A DNA stretch of 27,552 bases from assembly GCA_003427395.1 (NCBI GenBank), contig BFEA01000024.1, positions 4,583,553 to 4,611,104 of the forward strand. Direction: 5' to 3'. Source of the DNA: Chara braunii (Eukaryota; Streptophyta; Charophyceae; Charales; Characeae). Positions within the stretch are counted from its first letter, which is position 1. Each line of letters opens with the position of its first letter. Below, piece after piece: positions 1 to 9,726 of the stretch. Both the position numbers and the translations under genes were made by a program. Under the pieces are notes generated by a model, which saw nothing but the letters and a program-made list of their open reading frames with translations, did no database searches and was not told where the DNA came from.

Positions 1-34
<34 letters not shown>
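1..34. repeat. (GA)n microsatellite at window edge
   Basis: Almost pure GA dinucleotide repeat with one interruption (gaaag near position 15). It is the first sequence in the window and probably marks an assembly edge. Confidence 0.95.
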
Positions 35-1384
35 GAAGACTCCCTGTTGAATGATCGAGCGATCTCTGTTGACGGGGGGGCCGACTGCCCATTGGCTGAT
101 CGAGCACTTCCTGTTTATTGATTAATCAAATATACTCTCCCCCCACAACTTTTTGTTTCCTTCTTGTTGGCTGGTCAAATTGTTCCAGGCGATTGGCAGA
201 TCAATCATACCATTGGCTATTGGAGGCTCGAACAGTTTTTTTTTGGTGCAAAGCCAGATCTATTACTCTTCGCCTATTGGCAGATCAGGTCGTTCTGTTC
301 ACCGGCGGTACAATTACTACCTGTGAACTGGTTGATCTAACAGCCTCTGCTCAACGGTAAATTAAAGATCATTACTGACCGATCTGGTTTTCATTCGTTC
401 ACTGTCTACCGGGGAGGACTCATGCAGTGCATGCAAAGGGATATAAAGCCCCGAGTGTTTGTGCAAGAGTTTTGTTATCATTGTCACGAAATTTGTCGGG
501 ATCGTCTGTTGACTCTCTAAGTCGAAGTCTGTCGCTGAGAGAACTTGAATTAATATCGTGTAATTTGTTTGGCTCACCAGATGACCGCTTAAGTTCGTCG
601 CTGTGTAAACTTGACCCTTTGCCGTGCAATCAATCGAGCTCACCAGACGGGGACCAAAGTCACAGCAGAGAGAGAGCTAGCTAGATTACAAGAAGTAACT
701 GGGTGTGCGACCGCCAAACCCGGACTCGCTCCCTGCTGATCATCAGTTGTCTGTCGAAACTCATTGCTGTACGAACTTGTTGCCCTATCATTTGGCTGCC
801 GAAACTGGAAGATGTTCGAGCTTGCCGCTTTACAAGTTTACCGGTGAATCTCTTCACCGTGCAATTTCACTGCATAACCTGTCGATTGTTGAAACTCACC
901 GTTGTGTCAAGTTGCTAAATCATAATAGGAAAGAAAGGAAAAATAGGTGGCGTGGCGAGACGCCCCCATCCTCGACCGCTGCTGGTCGCTGAGGACCTCG
1001 GAAGTGGGCGCGGCGAGTGACAGGCGCCGTGGCCCCTGGCTTCAGCGGACGGTAGGCGCCCCTCCCCGGGTTTCCTCACACCGTTTCAATTAGGGCCTAC
1101 TCGGCCTCCACGAAATCGGTCCTACTGCCGCACTTAGGGCTTAGGGCCACTTAGGGCCGGTAACTACTCAGCCTCTACTGGTGTTAATTCAGGCTATTTT
1201 TAGAACAGCAGGCAGCCCTTAGTGCGACCAAAAAAACACAGCAAAACACATAGCAAACATAGCAGTGCACTGTACAACCTCGCAGTCAGTCTCGGCAGTT
1301 GAAATCAGCAAGTCATTGCACTTACATCAATAGTAGCAGTGAAAGGGAGCGAACAATCAACAATTTCCAAAACAGGATAATGAG
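35..1384. other. Non-coding LTR-like or promoter region
   Basis: No convincing coding sequence is seen in this 1.35 kb. The first 350 bases repeat a short motif, attggc(t/a)gatc, at about 90, 190 and 275. A TATA box follows at 442. Further on, related phrases such as ccgtgcaat recur (about 625 and 860). Repeated upstream motifs, a TATA box and a long non-coding leader fit an LTR or a promoter plus 5' UTR. LTR ends and a primer-binding site could not be placed, so this stays tentative. From 950 to 1200 the sequence is GC-rich with short inverted repeats and three copies of ttagggc. Confidence 0.3.
421..448 (+). promoter_or_regulatory. TATA box preceded by two CATGCA (RY) motifs
   Basis: TATAAAG lies at 442-448. 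CATGCA lies at 421-426 and again at 430-435, the second inside the palindrome TGCATGCA (428-435). CATGCA is the core of the plant RY element bound by B3 factors, so the grouping is suggestive, but such short motifs also occur by chance. If the box is used, transcription would start near 475 and run rightwards into sequence with no clear ORF, as in a solo LTR. Confidence 0.35.
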
Positions 1385-2200
1385 TTAACACATGTTTTAA
1401 CTTTTTAAATGCAGACTTACAATCTTTGTCTCATAACCAAGGTTTTTCTTTCTTCAAGAATCTTCTCATATGTGTAGCTATCAGTGAGAAGTTCCTTACA
1501 AACTTCCTGTAGTAACTAGCAAGTCCTAAAAAAAAACTTAGTTAACTGACAGTCTTATATTTCGGCCAGTCCCGAATTGTTGTTATTTTCTTCTTTTCAA
1601 GCCTTAATCCTTCTTCGTTCGCTATGTGTCCAAGGTATAATACCTCAGATTTAGCAAACTCAGAGTTCTTAGGGTTTAGTTTGTAGTTGCCCTCTCACAA
1701 TTCTATACAACCATTCACAAGTGTTTCTCATGTTCCTAAAGTATTTTACTATACACAAGGATATCATCGAGATACACTACTACAACCAGGTCCAACCATT
1801 GACAAAACAATTCATTCATAGACCTTTGAAAAGTAGCACGTGCATTAGTAAATCCGAAAGGCATAACCACAAACTAATAATGTCCATACCTGGTTCAGAA
1901 GGCAATCTTGTGTTGATCTTGAGGTGTCACCTCGATGTGCTGGTATCCTAACTTCAGATCAATCGTACTAAAAAAGAGTCGTCAATGCAAGGAAGAGGTT
2001 CCGTGTTTTTAACAATAACGAAAATCAATCCTCAGTAATTAATAAAACGTTTAAGTTCTCCTTCCTTTTTCGCCACAAATAAAACAATAATACCATAGGG
2101 AGAGGAACTTGGTCGAATCCATCCATTTTCTGCAAGTTCTTACAGTTGTTTCTTGAACTCTTGTAATTCCCTAGGAGACATTCGGTAGATGGGTCCTTTG
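1385..2200 (-). pseudogene. Reverse transcriptase remnant of element 1
   Basis: Minus-strand translation gives typical Ty3/gypsy RT pieces in shifting frames: VLFVAKKEGELK near 2050-2090, the catalytic YLDD box at 1763-1774 inside [17 protein letters not shown] near 1630, and a connection segment ending in a YYRKFVRNF-like motif near 1480-1520. The YLDD aspartates are intact, but stops and frameshifts separate the blocks. The similarity ends at about 1385 before any RNase H catalytic motif. A dead fragment, best compared with the RT of element 2. Confidence 0.85.
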
Positions 2201-2560
2201 GGAATCGTACTTTCGGGAATGATCTCAATAGTGTGCTTAATAGCACGTTCAATTATCCCCATTGCTTCAGTCTGCAAGTCCTTAAATTCATTTAGAAGTT
2301 TATCTATAGAAGAAGGATAGGACGAAAAACACTCTCTAACTCGTTTTACGAGTTTCATCATTACATCTTGTGCCAACTTCTTTTTCGTAATCATACTTCG
2401 AAAAGCAAGAAGACTCGTACAACAGAAAGACAATGATGAGTCGGAACCAAACTTGTGAAACAATATGATTGGTTTCAAATTAAAATTTTCATGTTTTAGA
2501 TTAACAATCTTAGATTTGATATCTGGGTCAACTTCCTCATGCCAATCCATTCCAAAATCA
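2140..2560 (-). pseudogene. Protease C-terminus and RT N-terminus of element 1
   Basis: An open stretch of 136 residues on the minus strand begins MDWHEEVDPDI, which matches the GMDW motif closing Ty3/gypsy proteases. It ends with PIYRMSPRELQEFKKQL, the conserved entry into reverse transcriptase. Element 2 has the equivalent AVYKMSPRELEELRKQL. The join from protease to RT on one polyprotein is normal for the family. The reading frame closes at 2140, where the RT continues in other frames. Confidence 0.75.
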
Positions 2561-2757
2561 AGTCAAAGGGTAGGTTCTTCTATACGACGAAGATCACTTC
2601 GTCCAATATTATTTTTCCTTCCTTCGTTGAAAATAACATTTTACACGACTTACATATTGAAAAGGGGTGATCGTGATTTTATTTGCAAGCATACACGTGA
2701 TAAATCGTGGAAGGTCATGCACTCTCATTCCTAGATGCAATTTCTTTACTGCCTTTT

Positions 2758-3051
2758 TTAAATATAGGACCGCGTTGACCCGGGATCTAACAAAGCATCT
2801 ACTCGTGTGCATCCAATCTCAATGTCAGCAATCATCAATTCACCCTCAGACTTTGTTTTCTTAGTCCACAAACTTCTTAAAGCAATCAGTTCATCACCAA
2901 AGTTCGTCAAGGGTATCGCCCAGAGAGAAAGAACACAAAAAACATTTTCAGGGTGTTCTGAGCAATGGGCCGAAGAAGAGTCATCCTCTGCCATGCAATT
3001 TGAAGGGTTGAATGGGGTTTCATGCACCTTACCTTTTCCTAAACCCTCCAA
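2758..3051 (-). pseudogene. Aspartic protease remnant of element 1
   Basis: The minus-strand frame ends in ALLDPGSTRSYI (about 2758-2800), the retropepsin active-site segment of Ty3/gypsy elements, normally D-S/T-G-A/S. Here the residue after the aspartate is proline (DPG), an unusual substitution. The upstream part, with MAEDDSSSAHCSEHP, is the variable linker between the zinc knuckle and protease. The frame closes straight after the site, so the enzyme is not intact. Confidence 0.65.
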
Positions 3052-3094
3052 CTCAGTAAGAGCAGACGCTACTCCTTCTGGTTGCTCCCTTTTA

Positions 3095-3200
3095 AGTTAC
3101 GGATGAGCGGATACCATTTGATAATATGTCTTGCATTGCCACACTTCAAGCACTGCCGATTGTTCATCCGTTCCTGCCATTCTTCTCGTTGCCAGGTTCA
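3095..3200 (-). pseudogene. Gag zinc knuckle of element 1, last Cys lost
   Basis: Minus-strand translation gives WQERMNNRQCLKCGNARH followed by IIKWY. This is the CX2CX4HX4C nucleic-acid-binding knuckle of gag with tyrosine in place of the final cysteine. Element 2 has the same neighbourhood, WQERMEQGQCIYCGDPAH followed by IIKYC, with the cysteine kept. The alignment fixes both the family and the mutation. Confidence 0.7.
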
Positions 3201-3925
3201 TTTTCTCCCAAGCCTTTCGGCTGCAATGCCAGGATGCTCCCGGAAGGAGTGTGGTCTCTTCTTCTTGTATCCTCCCGAATTTGTGCCACCCTTGTTGGAC
3301 AGCATGGAAGTGACGTCACCCTTCCTTGACTCGCTGCCACCGTTTGCTACACCCTTCGGCCTCATCGAGGGGCCACTTCTCCATTGTGTGGTCATCGAAG
3401 ACGACGAGGGTGTTACCATTCCCAAACCCACTTGTTGGACCACTTCGTACAATGGATGCATAGGTTCCTTTCACTTGTGCAGTCATTTGCTCCCTCTGGA
3501 GCGCGAGGTCACGAAACTCTCTGTAGTTATACTTACCGGATTTTGATTTAGCCACGAGGTGTCAACGAATAGGCTTGGGCAACACGCGAGAGTAGATGCA
3601 CAAGACTTGGTTATCTTACAAGTTCAAACCCGGAACCTGCAACAGACGATCCACTTCACGGGACAAAGCAGCCACAATAGTCGAACGCTTTTCACTGATG
3701 GTAGTGAGCTTCTCTAAGGCTTTGTTGGCTGTTGTTTTGTCAAGAAATCTCTCCTTGATCTTTCGGAGAAACTCCCCGAGTGTCATTGTTTTGGCCCACT
3801 CACGTATGTCTTCAAAACCAACAGTGTCAGCTTCAGACAATACCCACTCCTTCGCGACTTCACCACGACAAAAGGTCGAAAATGCGAGTTGGCTTTCGAC
3901 CTCAAGAGGAGTGGTGATGTAGTAA
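3198..3925 (-). pseudogene. Gag core remnant of element 1
   Basis: Three minus-strand open pieces make up the gag middle. At 3616-3840 a capsid-like helix-rich piece contains EFLRKIKERFLDKTTANKAL and a repeated pattern of leucines. At 3316-3555 a linker begins MAKSKSGKYNYREFRDLALQ. At 3198-3461 a basic tail follows in another frame. This is the usual position between the capsid domain and the zinc knuckle. Frames differ between the pieces, so the protein is broken. The plus-strand ORF at 3082-3546 is its antisense shadow. Confidence 0.55.
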
Positions 3926-3992
3926 GTTTGTATTTCTGCTATCTACAATAACACTTGTTCCCCTTGCTTACTGGTGTAAGCAAAAGGAAGCT

Positions 3993-4937
3993 TCATCTTA
4001 ACCTTTCCTTTCTTCTTCGCAACTTTCTTATTTGCAAGCTCGAGTTCTTCCTTCGTCGACTCCTTTCAGGTTCATCTTCGTTTGAAGTCTCAAGTTCTTT
4101 TTGTGTTATCATTCCACCTTTCATCAAATTTTCCTGAGGTTCTTTCTTGTCTTCCTTCACCTTGGCCTCCTCCTCATGCACAACTTCGTTCTCTCCCTCT
4201 ACCAACTTTGTCACCATCCGAAATTCGGCAAAGACATTGTCAATCTTCTTTATTTCTAAATCGGCGAGGTAAGTCATCATATTTTGTAGAACTGATGCCA
4301 AACATTAAACTTTTGTCTAATTTCTTCTACCTTCTTTGCCTTTGATGCCAAACATTAAAGTTGATTAAACTTTTGTCTACTTTCTTATACCTTCTTTGCC
4401 TTTTCTTCTTTTTCCCTCGTTTCTTTCTGATAGGCTTCTCTCTTTTTCAATTCTGCCACCAATGCAGTTTGCAATTCTCTGATAGTGTCGTCCATTATTT
4501 CTTCGGTCAATTCTTCTTTCCTTTCGGAACTTTTGTCTAATTTCTTCTACCTTCTTTGCCTTTTCTTCTTTTTCCCTCGTTTCTTTCTGATAGGCTTCTC
4601 TCTTTTTCAATTCTGCCACCAATGCAGTTTGCAATTCTCTGATAGTGTCGTCCATTATTTCTTCGGTCAATTCTTCTTTCCTTTCGGATGATTCCGCCTT
4701 CCCTTCTTCTTTGGCCTTTTCCCTTCTTGTCATCTTCGCATATTGCTCGGCAACGAAATAATCGAGTGTCAATTTTGCTCGATCAATGGCACTGACCTCC
4801 GATATCTGGACAACAGTTTCAGCCTTCCTCAGTTCGTCTTCTGCCGCCAGCAGATCAAACAGGCTACGTACATGTTGTCCAGCCTCGGGGCCAACTTGTT
4901 GCATCTCTTGGAGCAATGTACGAAGACGGTTCAACAT
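3993..4937 (-). pseudogene. N-terminal coiled-coil gag region of element 1
   Basis: The 186-residue minus-strand ORF (4377-4937) starts MLNRLRTLLQEMQQVGPE and becomes a highly charged Lys/Glu/Arg coiled coil. A second open piece, 3993-4301, continues the acidic part (KLVEGENEVVHEEEAK). Similar coiled-coil leaders occur in gag of element 2. The C-terminal third of the ORF is an artefact: a 160-bp tandem duplication is not a multiple of three, so the second copy is read in another frame, giving the RKERRIDRRNNGRHYQR stretch. The first methionine at 4937 is the likely start but is not proven. Confidence 0.5.
4369..4688. repeat. 160-bp tandem duplication in gag
   Basis: Copy 1 is 4369-4528 and copy 2 is 4529-4688, directly abutting and differing at only a few bases (for example ctacttt against ctaattt near the start). 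A shorter, older duplication precedes it: gatgccaaacattaaa occurs at about 4294 and 4344, each followed by part of the same unit. The near identity shows a recent event compared with the decay of the surrounding gag. Confidence 0.95.
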
Positions 4938-4999
4938 TCAATGTCGTCGTTTCTTCATTCTGGCCACGGGTTCTTAACACTACCTCCTCATCATCAGCA

Positions 5000-5560
5000 A
5001 AAACAGTGATGGAAATAGGATATAGAAGAGATGGGGAATAAGAGGGTCAGAATGGACACACGCAGACAATTCCACACAAAAGCCATCCTGACGAGTGAGT
5101 TTGTCACACAATAAACTTACAAAGACAATAGAAAATTCCACGGCCTCACTTCAATTTCTACTTCGGCGGGAAATAAAAAAAAAAAAAAAAAAAAAAAGGA
5201 TTCAGATTCTTCAACTTTTGCGTATCTCTAATTTTGCTGTTTATTAAACTTTATTTGTGTATTGGCGTTCCCATATGAGTGTACAGGTACCGCAGCCACG
5301 GGCAGTGTGATCAAGATAACAACACATTTGGTGAGTAGCAAGCATCCAAAGAACAGCCCACGGCAGGTGAGTAGAGTCGGCCAACAACAACACAAACAAT
5401 CAACGTGTCAGCTGCCCAGTCTCCTGCTGTCTCACTGTAGATACTCGTGCCAGGCACCACGACTGACGCGTGGCACTACGACATAAGCCTGTGCCGTACC
5501 GCCCAGCTGTGCACCAAGTGCAAATGTCGGTCCCCACCAATCTTCAAGGTAATGGCAGCG
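5000..5560. other. Non-coding stretch with poly(A)
   Basis: No gene is recognised. A run of 23 A lies at 5175-5197, just after AAATA, and could be a poly(A) tail relic of a retroposed sequence or a simple repeat. The rest shows no clear coding bias on either strand. Confidence 0.5.
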
Positions 5561-5599
5561 CAGTTCCTTCTGCCACGTGTCACATCCCAGTCTGGCCAA

Positions 5600-5887
5600 C
5601 GCAGCACCTCCACAAAGTGCACCACGTCAACAACAGTGACCAGCAAGGCCGTCAAATGGGAAATCAGTCACGTCAGCAGCGCATGATTCTGCCAAACCCG
5701 TTCGTCACAAGTTTGCCACGTCAGACTCGAAGTAAAGTTGGAGCCTGGGAAGCACCACGTCAGCAAGTAAGTCGTGACACAAGAAAGTGCCACGTCAAAC
5801 AATACCCGCTGGTCCTTTGGATGCCCCGTCAGCACCCATTCGCCATGCCATGTAGGCAGTGCTCTCAATGCCACGTCAGCAGTTCCC

Positions 5888-5932
<45 letters not shown>

Positions 5933-6060
5933 CGGTCGTCCAGCACCACATCAGCGCCACAGCCAACGATGCTCTCCCCAGTCACCAATCGCCACCTCAG
6001 CAACAATGTGCCATGTCAGCAATGTTGTCGTCGTCTTCTTAAAGTCCACGTCATCATCTT
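5600..6060. repeat. Degenerate ~35-bp minisatellite rich in CCACGTCA
   Basis: The octamer CCACGTCA occurs at 5622, 5716, 5755, 5790, 5871 and 6046, with one-base variants at 5668, 5824, 5946 and 6011. Several spacings are 34-39 bp, and larger ones are near multiples of that. The same octamer sits in a clean 35-bp tandem array at 6633-6737, so this stretch is best read as an older, eroded array of the same unit. The plus-strand ORF at 5470-6042 runs through the repeats and is not believed to be a gene. The octamer is the reverse of TGACGTGG, a plant bZIP-type site. Confidence 0.6.
5891..5927. repeat. (CT)n microsatellite
   Basis: Eighteen or so uninterrupted CT units inside the degenerate minisatellite region. 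Confidence 0.97.
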
Positions 6061-6069
6061 CGTCAGGTA

Positions 6070-6630
6070 GATGCGCACGGGTTGTACAATGTCCAGATCG
6101 CGATTATAAGCGCGTGCGACTATAGATGCGATTCACTGAGCGTGGCACCCTCCCCGTACTTACCTTGGGGCGTCAAGGCGCACAACAGCAGATCGCGACG
6201 AAGGAGGAAGGCTCCTATACCAAATTGTAACGAACCCAATCAGGAGATAAACTCATCAAGTGTCGGAATACAAGATGTCTCAGCGCCGATAAATGTCTCC
6301 AATAATCATGAAATGTGATCTGTAATACAATGTCTCGTAACCATAGGAAGAAACTCATAGGAGGGAGGAATAGACTAAGTAACCATCAATATCATCAGAG
6401 ATAGAAACCACTCATAACCCACTCCTCCTTTGTGTGCCTCCCTTCGTCCACATCAGCAACAGTATCCCACAACGAGTCTGACAAGATTCGATCACAGCAA
6501 AGTGCCACGTAGGCACATATCTCTCATGAAGACTTCACAGTAGCGCGCTTGTCGACAGCATCATCACAGGTAAGTTTCCTCTCTCACAAGCCCTGATCAC
6601 CCTTCTCGTCGACTCCCCAATCTGTACCGA
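6070..6630. other. Non-coding spacer
   Basis: No gene recognised. Isolated relatives of the minisatellite motif occur (CCACATCA at 6448, gccacgtaggc near 6503), so it is probably the eroded middle of one long array running from about 5600 to 6740. Confidence 0.4.
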
Positions 6631-6632
6631 CA

Positions 6633-6737
6633 ACAGTGTGGCATGCACCACGTCAGCAATGAGGAAGACAGTGTGGCATGCGCCACATCAGGAATGTCGA
6701 AGACAGTGTGGCATGTGCCACATCAGCAACCAAGTAG
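6633..6737. repeat. Three 35-bp tandem units with internal hairpins
   Basis: Units start at 6633, 6668 and 6703, each with acagtgtggcatg. Each contains a short inverted repeat: TGTGGC-ATGC-GCCACA in unit 2, TGTGGC-ATGT-GCCACA in unit 3, and a slightly shorter stem in unit 1. Each is followed by a (C)CACRTCAGSAA tail. Just downstream, 6800-6870 repeats tgccagc about five times. Confidence 0.9.
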
Positions 6738-6899
6738 ACAGCTGGCGCCAGAAGCAGAGAGGCACCAGAACGCAATGCAGCAGTCTGGCGTCGTCGCCGC
6801 ACAATGCCAGCGTAGTGCCAGCATTTTGCCAGCGTCAAGCCAAAATCCAGCCAGCGTCGTGCCAGCATCAAGCAGAAGTGCAAGACTGACTACTGACCA

Positions 6900-8185
6900 A
6901 CAGGGGCTGGGTCAATAAATAATGTTGACGCCGTTGACCAGCCTCTGGTCTCCCGAGTACAAAGGCTCAGATTGACTCACAGCTGATGGCCTGGATCGCG
7001 TAGAGTTACAGACTTCCACTTGGACCAAATGCTTCCTGGATACCTCCGTACAGCCAAGTGTGTGTGTTTGATCGATGGCCTGGACTGGGTCCATGCAGAC
7101 TTTGACTCGTGAGTCTTAATATTCCGAGTTACAGTTGACTTTGGTCAACCGTCGGGTGCAGGGACTCAGAAGCATCGTTTCAAGGTCTTGTTTCGCACAG
7201 TCGGACGCGGGGCCTTGCTGAGGCCGAACTGTGGCCTGTGGGTGGCCCCCTGGCCGACAACAAAAGCATATTTGAGCGGGTTATTGCAGTGATCTGCCAG
7301 GAAAAATATTTATTAAAAAATAAATAAAAATTGTTAACACTGTGAAATCAATGCCGCGCCGATTCATCTCATTTTCCATTTTTGCCGCTCTACCACGATG
7401 GGGCCAACGGGCAAAGTACCTCAGCTTCAGCGATTTTTCACGATCAAAAGAATGTGTCCAGAAATCTGCAAATTAAAGGGTCCGTAGATTTGGTCGCGGG
7501 CTCTCCAGGAAAGCACAGGAAAAATCGCAGCGGCAAAATGACACATTTTCCATGTTTGCCACTCCCCTGATTCTCCCCACTGTGCTTCCGGTATCCCTCT
7601 TGAACCTGCACTTCTGGTTCCCGGGCCGGGGGGAGTGGTGGTTTAAGCTACATTCTTCTCTTGATTATGCCTCCCACTACCTACGAACATGTCTATTCAA
7701 TCCAGATCATCTGGACACATCTAATGATTCTAATCTGATTCGGTCCACATCATCCAGCTGTCCGGATCTGATCCAGAACTAGAGGAGGAAGAGAGACCAG
7801 AAAAGTATTTTATTTCCATTTCAAGTTGTTTGCTTTCGCTCAGATTCTGTTTGCAATTTAAAGTCAACCTGCACCGCAGGGTTGTCTGCTCTGAGGATAT
7901 GAGTTTTTTCAAACCAAACTCGGCTGTGGGGCAGTTCTTCACAGCTTTTATTCCAGACTTTTTCTTGTTCTTTTTTTTTTCAGAATTAAAAGGGCTTTTA
8001 CAATTCAGACCCCAAATCACGACCCCAACATGAAGGGGCCCAGTGAGCCAGAAGCTGGAGTTACGAATCAGCATTTCAAAAGACAAGTTCCCCTGAGGCC
8101 AATGTCGCGTCCAGACTGAAATGAAAAGTCATTTTGCAGAAGTCACACCCAGGTCCTGCGCGAACAGTCAAATTTGAAGCTGAGT
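6900..8185. other. No recognised gene
   Basis: Both strands were read; only short ORFs without recognisable motifs are present. AT-rich patches (7300-7340) and polypyrimidine runs (7960-7980) are the only notable compositions. It is probably intergenic or old transposon sequence. Confidence 0.4.
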
Positions 8186-8420
8186 AGGGGTCACGTCTGT
8201 TCAGCAGATAGTCAAAGGTCGCAGGCCCAGTTTAGTCTCAGTCCCAGAGGTCAAGTCTTGAGTTAGACCAGAAGTCCAAAAGGCACGCCCGAAAGGCCAG
8301 AGTACCAGGGGTCACGTCTGTTCAGCAGATAGTCAAAGGTCGCAGGCCCAGTTTAGTCTCAGTCCCAGAGGTCAAGTCTTGAGTTAGACCAGAAGTCCAA
8401 AAGGCACGCCCGAAAGGCCA
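8186..8420. repeat. Perfect 114-bp direct duplication, period 121
   Basis: Copy 1 is 8186-8299 and copy 2 is 8307-8420. They are identical base for base as far as can be read, with a 7-base spacer (gagtacc). The duplication lies in sequence with no recognised gene. Identity implies a recent event or an assembly artefact. Confidence 0.95.
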
Positions 8421-8476
8421 CAGCAGCAGCAGACCATGGAAAGCTACTTGGACTCACACTTCGCAACAAACAGGCA

Positions 8477-8761
8477 GTGGGCATGAGGTACCAGGGAATT
8501 CGGCCAGAGGCTGGCCCAACCAAGACCAGTCCAACACTACAAAAGACTGGCCAGCCTCCCATTTCGGCAGATGCTCATTCGCATGAGAGTGTGGAAGTGC
8601 TTGTGCACTTGTGCGCTAGTGTGGGAGCTGCGCTATGCCAGAGAGCAGTGCTGAGTGAGATGAGAGAGAGGAAGCAGGCGCTGGCAGGGAAGAAGGCAGC
8701 CATAGCTGCACCAGCGCTAGTTAGTGGTAGGGTTAGTATGTCAGTAGAAGTGGACCAGTGA
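8477..8761 (+). CDS. Hypothetical 94-residue ORF or exon
   Basis: Plus-strand ORF with a helical, Ala-rich second half (MRERKQALAGKKAAIAAPAL). Near its end a GTGAGT splice-donor-like site occurs at about 8757, so it could be an exon rather than a complete gene. No family recognised. It could equally be chance coding. Confidence 0.15.
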   Translation: MGMRYQGIRPEAGPTKTSPTLQKTGQPPISADAHSHESVEVLVHLCASVGAALCQRAVLSEMRERKQALAGKKAAIAAPALVSGRVSMSVEVDQ

Positions 8762-8906
8762 GTTGTATTCAGAGTCGATCCTCGTGTGTGTGCAGTAGTA
8801 GGGAGTGTTCATGTGTGTGAAAAGAGAAGACTAGTGTAGAGTTTAGACCAGGGACACTAAGACAAGTGAGAGACAGGAGGGAGAGAGAGCTATGGTGGAG
8901 ACTTAC

Positions 8907-9059
8907 CTTGTCTACCGCTGATGTGTGCTGGGTTCCAGACTCTTGCTGATCAAAGAAGACTTGTAATCTTGTTAAGAGCTGAATAATTGAACTCTTGACT
9001 CTCTCACTATAATCTGGTTGTGGAATTGGAGTTTCGCTACCTGGTCCACTACTCATCAT
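8907..9059 (-). CDS. Putative coding exon, starts MMSSGPGSETP
   Basis: On the minus strand an ATG at 9059 opens a frame of 51 codons, starting MMSSGPGSETPIPQPDYSE and going on through a Leu/Gln-rich helix (QLLTRLQVFFDQQE). It ends at 8907 immediately before an excellent splice donor, AAG|GTAAGT. The sequence before the ATG ends in AG after a moderate pyrimidine run, so it may be either a first exon or an internal one. The N-terminus is Ser/Pro/Gln-rich and the helical part could form a coiled coil, as in retrotransposon gag leaders. No family recognised and no downstream exon was placed. Confidence 0.35.
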
Positions 9060-9282
9060 CTACTTGTGCAATGTGTGACAAAACAATCTGTGTGACATGC
9101 ATGCTGGTGTGAACACTCCAATACATTTTTTGAGTGATCGTGTTATAAATGAGTACATCTGCTATCAAACACTGGACACCAGATTTCCCAAGACATCAAT
9201 ATGATAACTACCTATGTTCAACCGGTTGAATAGGATAGATCAAATAGGATAAGCTGGGCAGCATAAGGATGAAGAGGGTAGG

Positions 9283-9460
9283 CTAATGCTGACTTAGGAG
9301 GGGTGGGCAGCAGTTGTTTTGGGGGGGAAGAGGGAGAGGGGGGTCCGGTGGCGAGGGGATGTGGCAAAGCCCAGATTTCCGATAGTCGTGTTCATCTGGT
9401 TGCACTCTTTCGGAGGATGGCCAACACACAGAATGAGGCCGGATGTTACCAATGCCTGCC
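9283..9460 (-). CDS. Candidate terminal exon of unrecognised gene
   Basis: A minus-strand acceptor (gtttattttag) at 9462/9461 opens a frame that fits the phase left by the exon at 9727-9779 and runs to a stop near 9283. It encodes a piece beginning AGIGNIRPHSVCWPSSERV and ending in a proline-rich tail. The first half looks protein-like; the Pro-rich tail from about 9350 may already be intron or UTR. No domain recognised. Confidence 0.25.
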
Positions 9461-9726
9461 CTAAAATAAACGACGACCGGGCTATGAGAAACTGCAGGAG
9501 ACATCGTTGTCGCGTATGCAGAATGTGAGTTTTGGGTTAGGGGAGGACTGGGGGAAGCGAAGGGGTGTGGAGGGAGTGCGCACAGGGGCCAAGATTGGAG
9601 AGGCATTTCACTTCAAGTTTGAAAATAAAGTCAGCTTGTCGCACCTTCATTGGCTTGCCATCATGGCGCATGCAGACAAGTCCGCAACCCAACCCGTTTT
9701 CCGCTCACATGTCACTTTTTTCTAAC

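Larger units (their letters stand above)
1385..4940 (-). mobile_element. Degenerate Ty3/gypsy fragment, element 1 (gag-PR-RT)
   Basis: Reading leftwards on the minus strand the order is a charged coiled-coil gag, a zinc knuckle, a retropepsin-like site and a reverse transcriptase that stops near 1385, just after the RT/RNase H connection. RNase H, integrase and LTRs are absent, so it is truncated at its 3' end. Frames change many times, so no intact protein remains. The knuckle region (WQER...HIIK) and the RT entry motif (MSPREL) match element 2 at 11430-17190. The two are therefore related chromovirus-type elements, this one the more decayed. Confidence 0.85.

Noticed and set aside
1130-1170. 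Repeated ttagggc resembling telomere repeats
   Set aside because: Only three irregularly spaced copies, and not the plant TTTAGGG unit.
3082-3546. 154-codon plus-strand ORF
   Set aside because: Antisense to gag and zinc-knuckle coding of element 1.
4984-5000. Minus-strand CTGATGATGAGG, hammerhead-like
   Set aside because: A GAAA occurs downstream but the bases flanking it do not pair to form stem II.
5085-5130. Plus-strand CTGACGAGTGAG resembling a hammerhead core
   Set aside because: A short stem II can be drawn, but it is followed by ACAA instead of GAAA and no stem III partner exists.
5470-6042. 190-codon plus-strand ORF
   Set aside because: It runs through the degenerate minisatellite and the (CT)n tract; its repeated peptides come from the repeat.
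6050-6070. Minus-strand CTGACGAAG, hammerhead-like
   Set aside because: No GAAA box or stem II within range.
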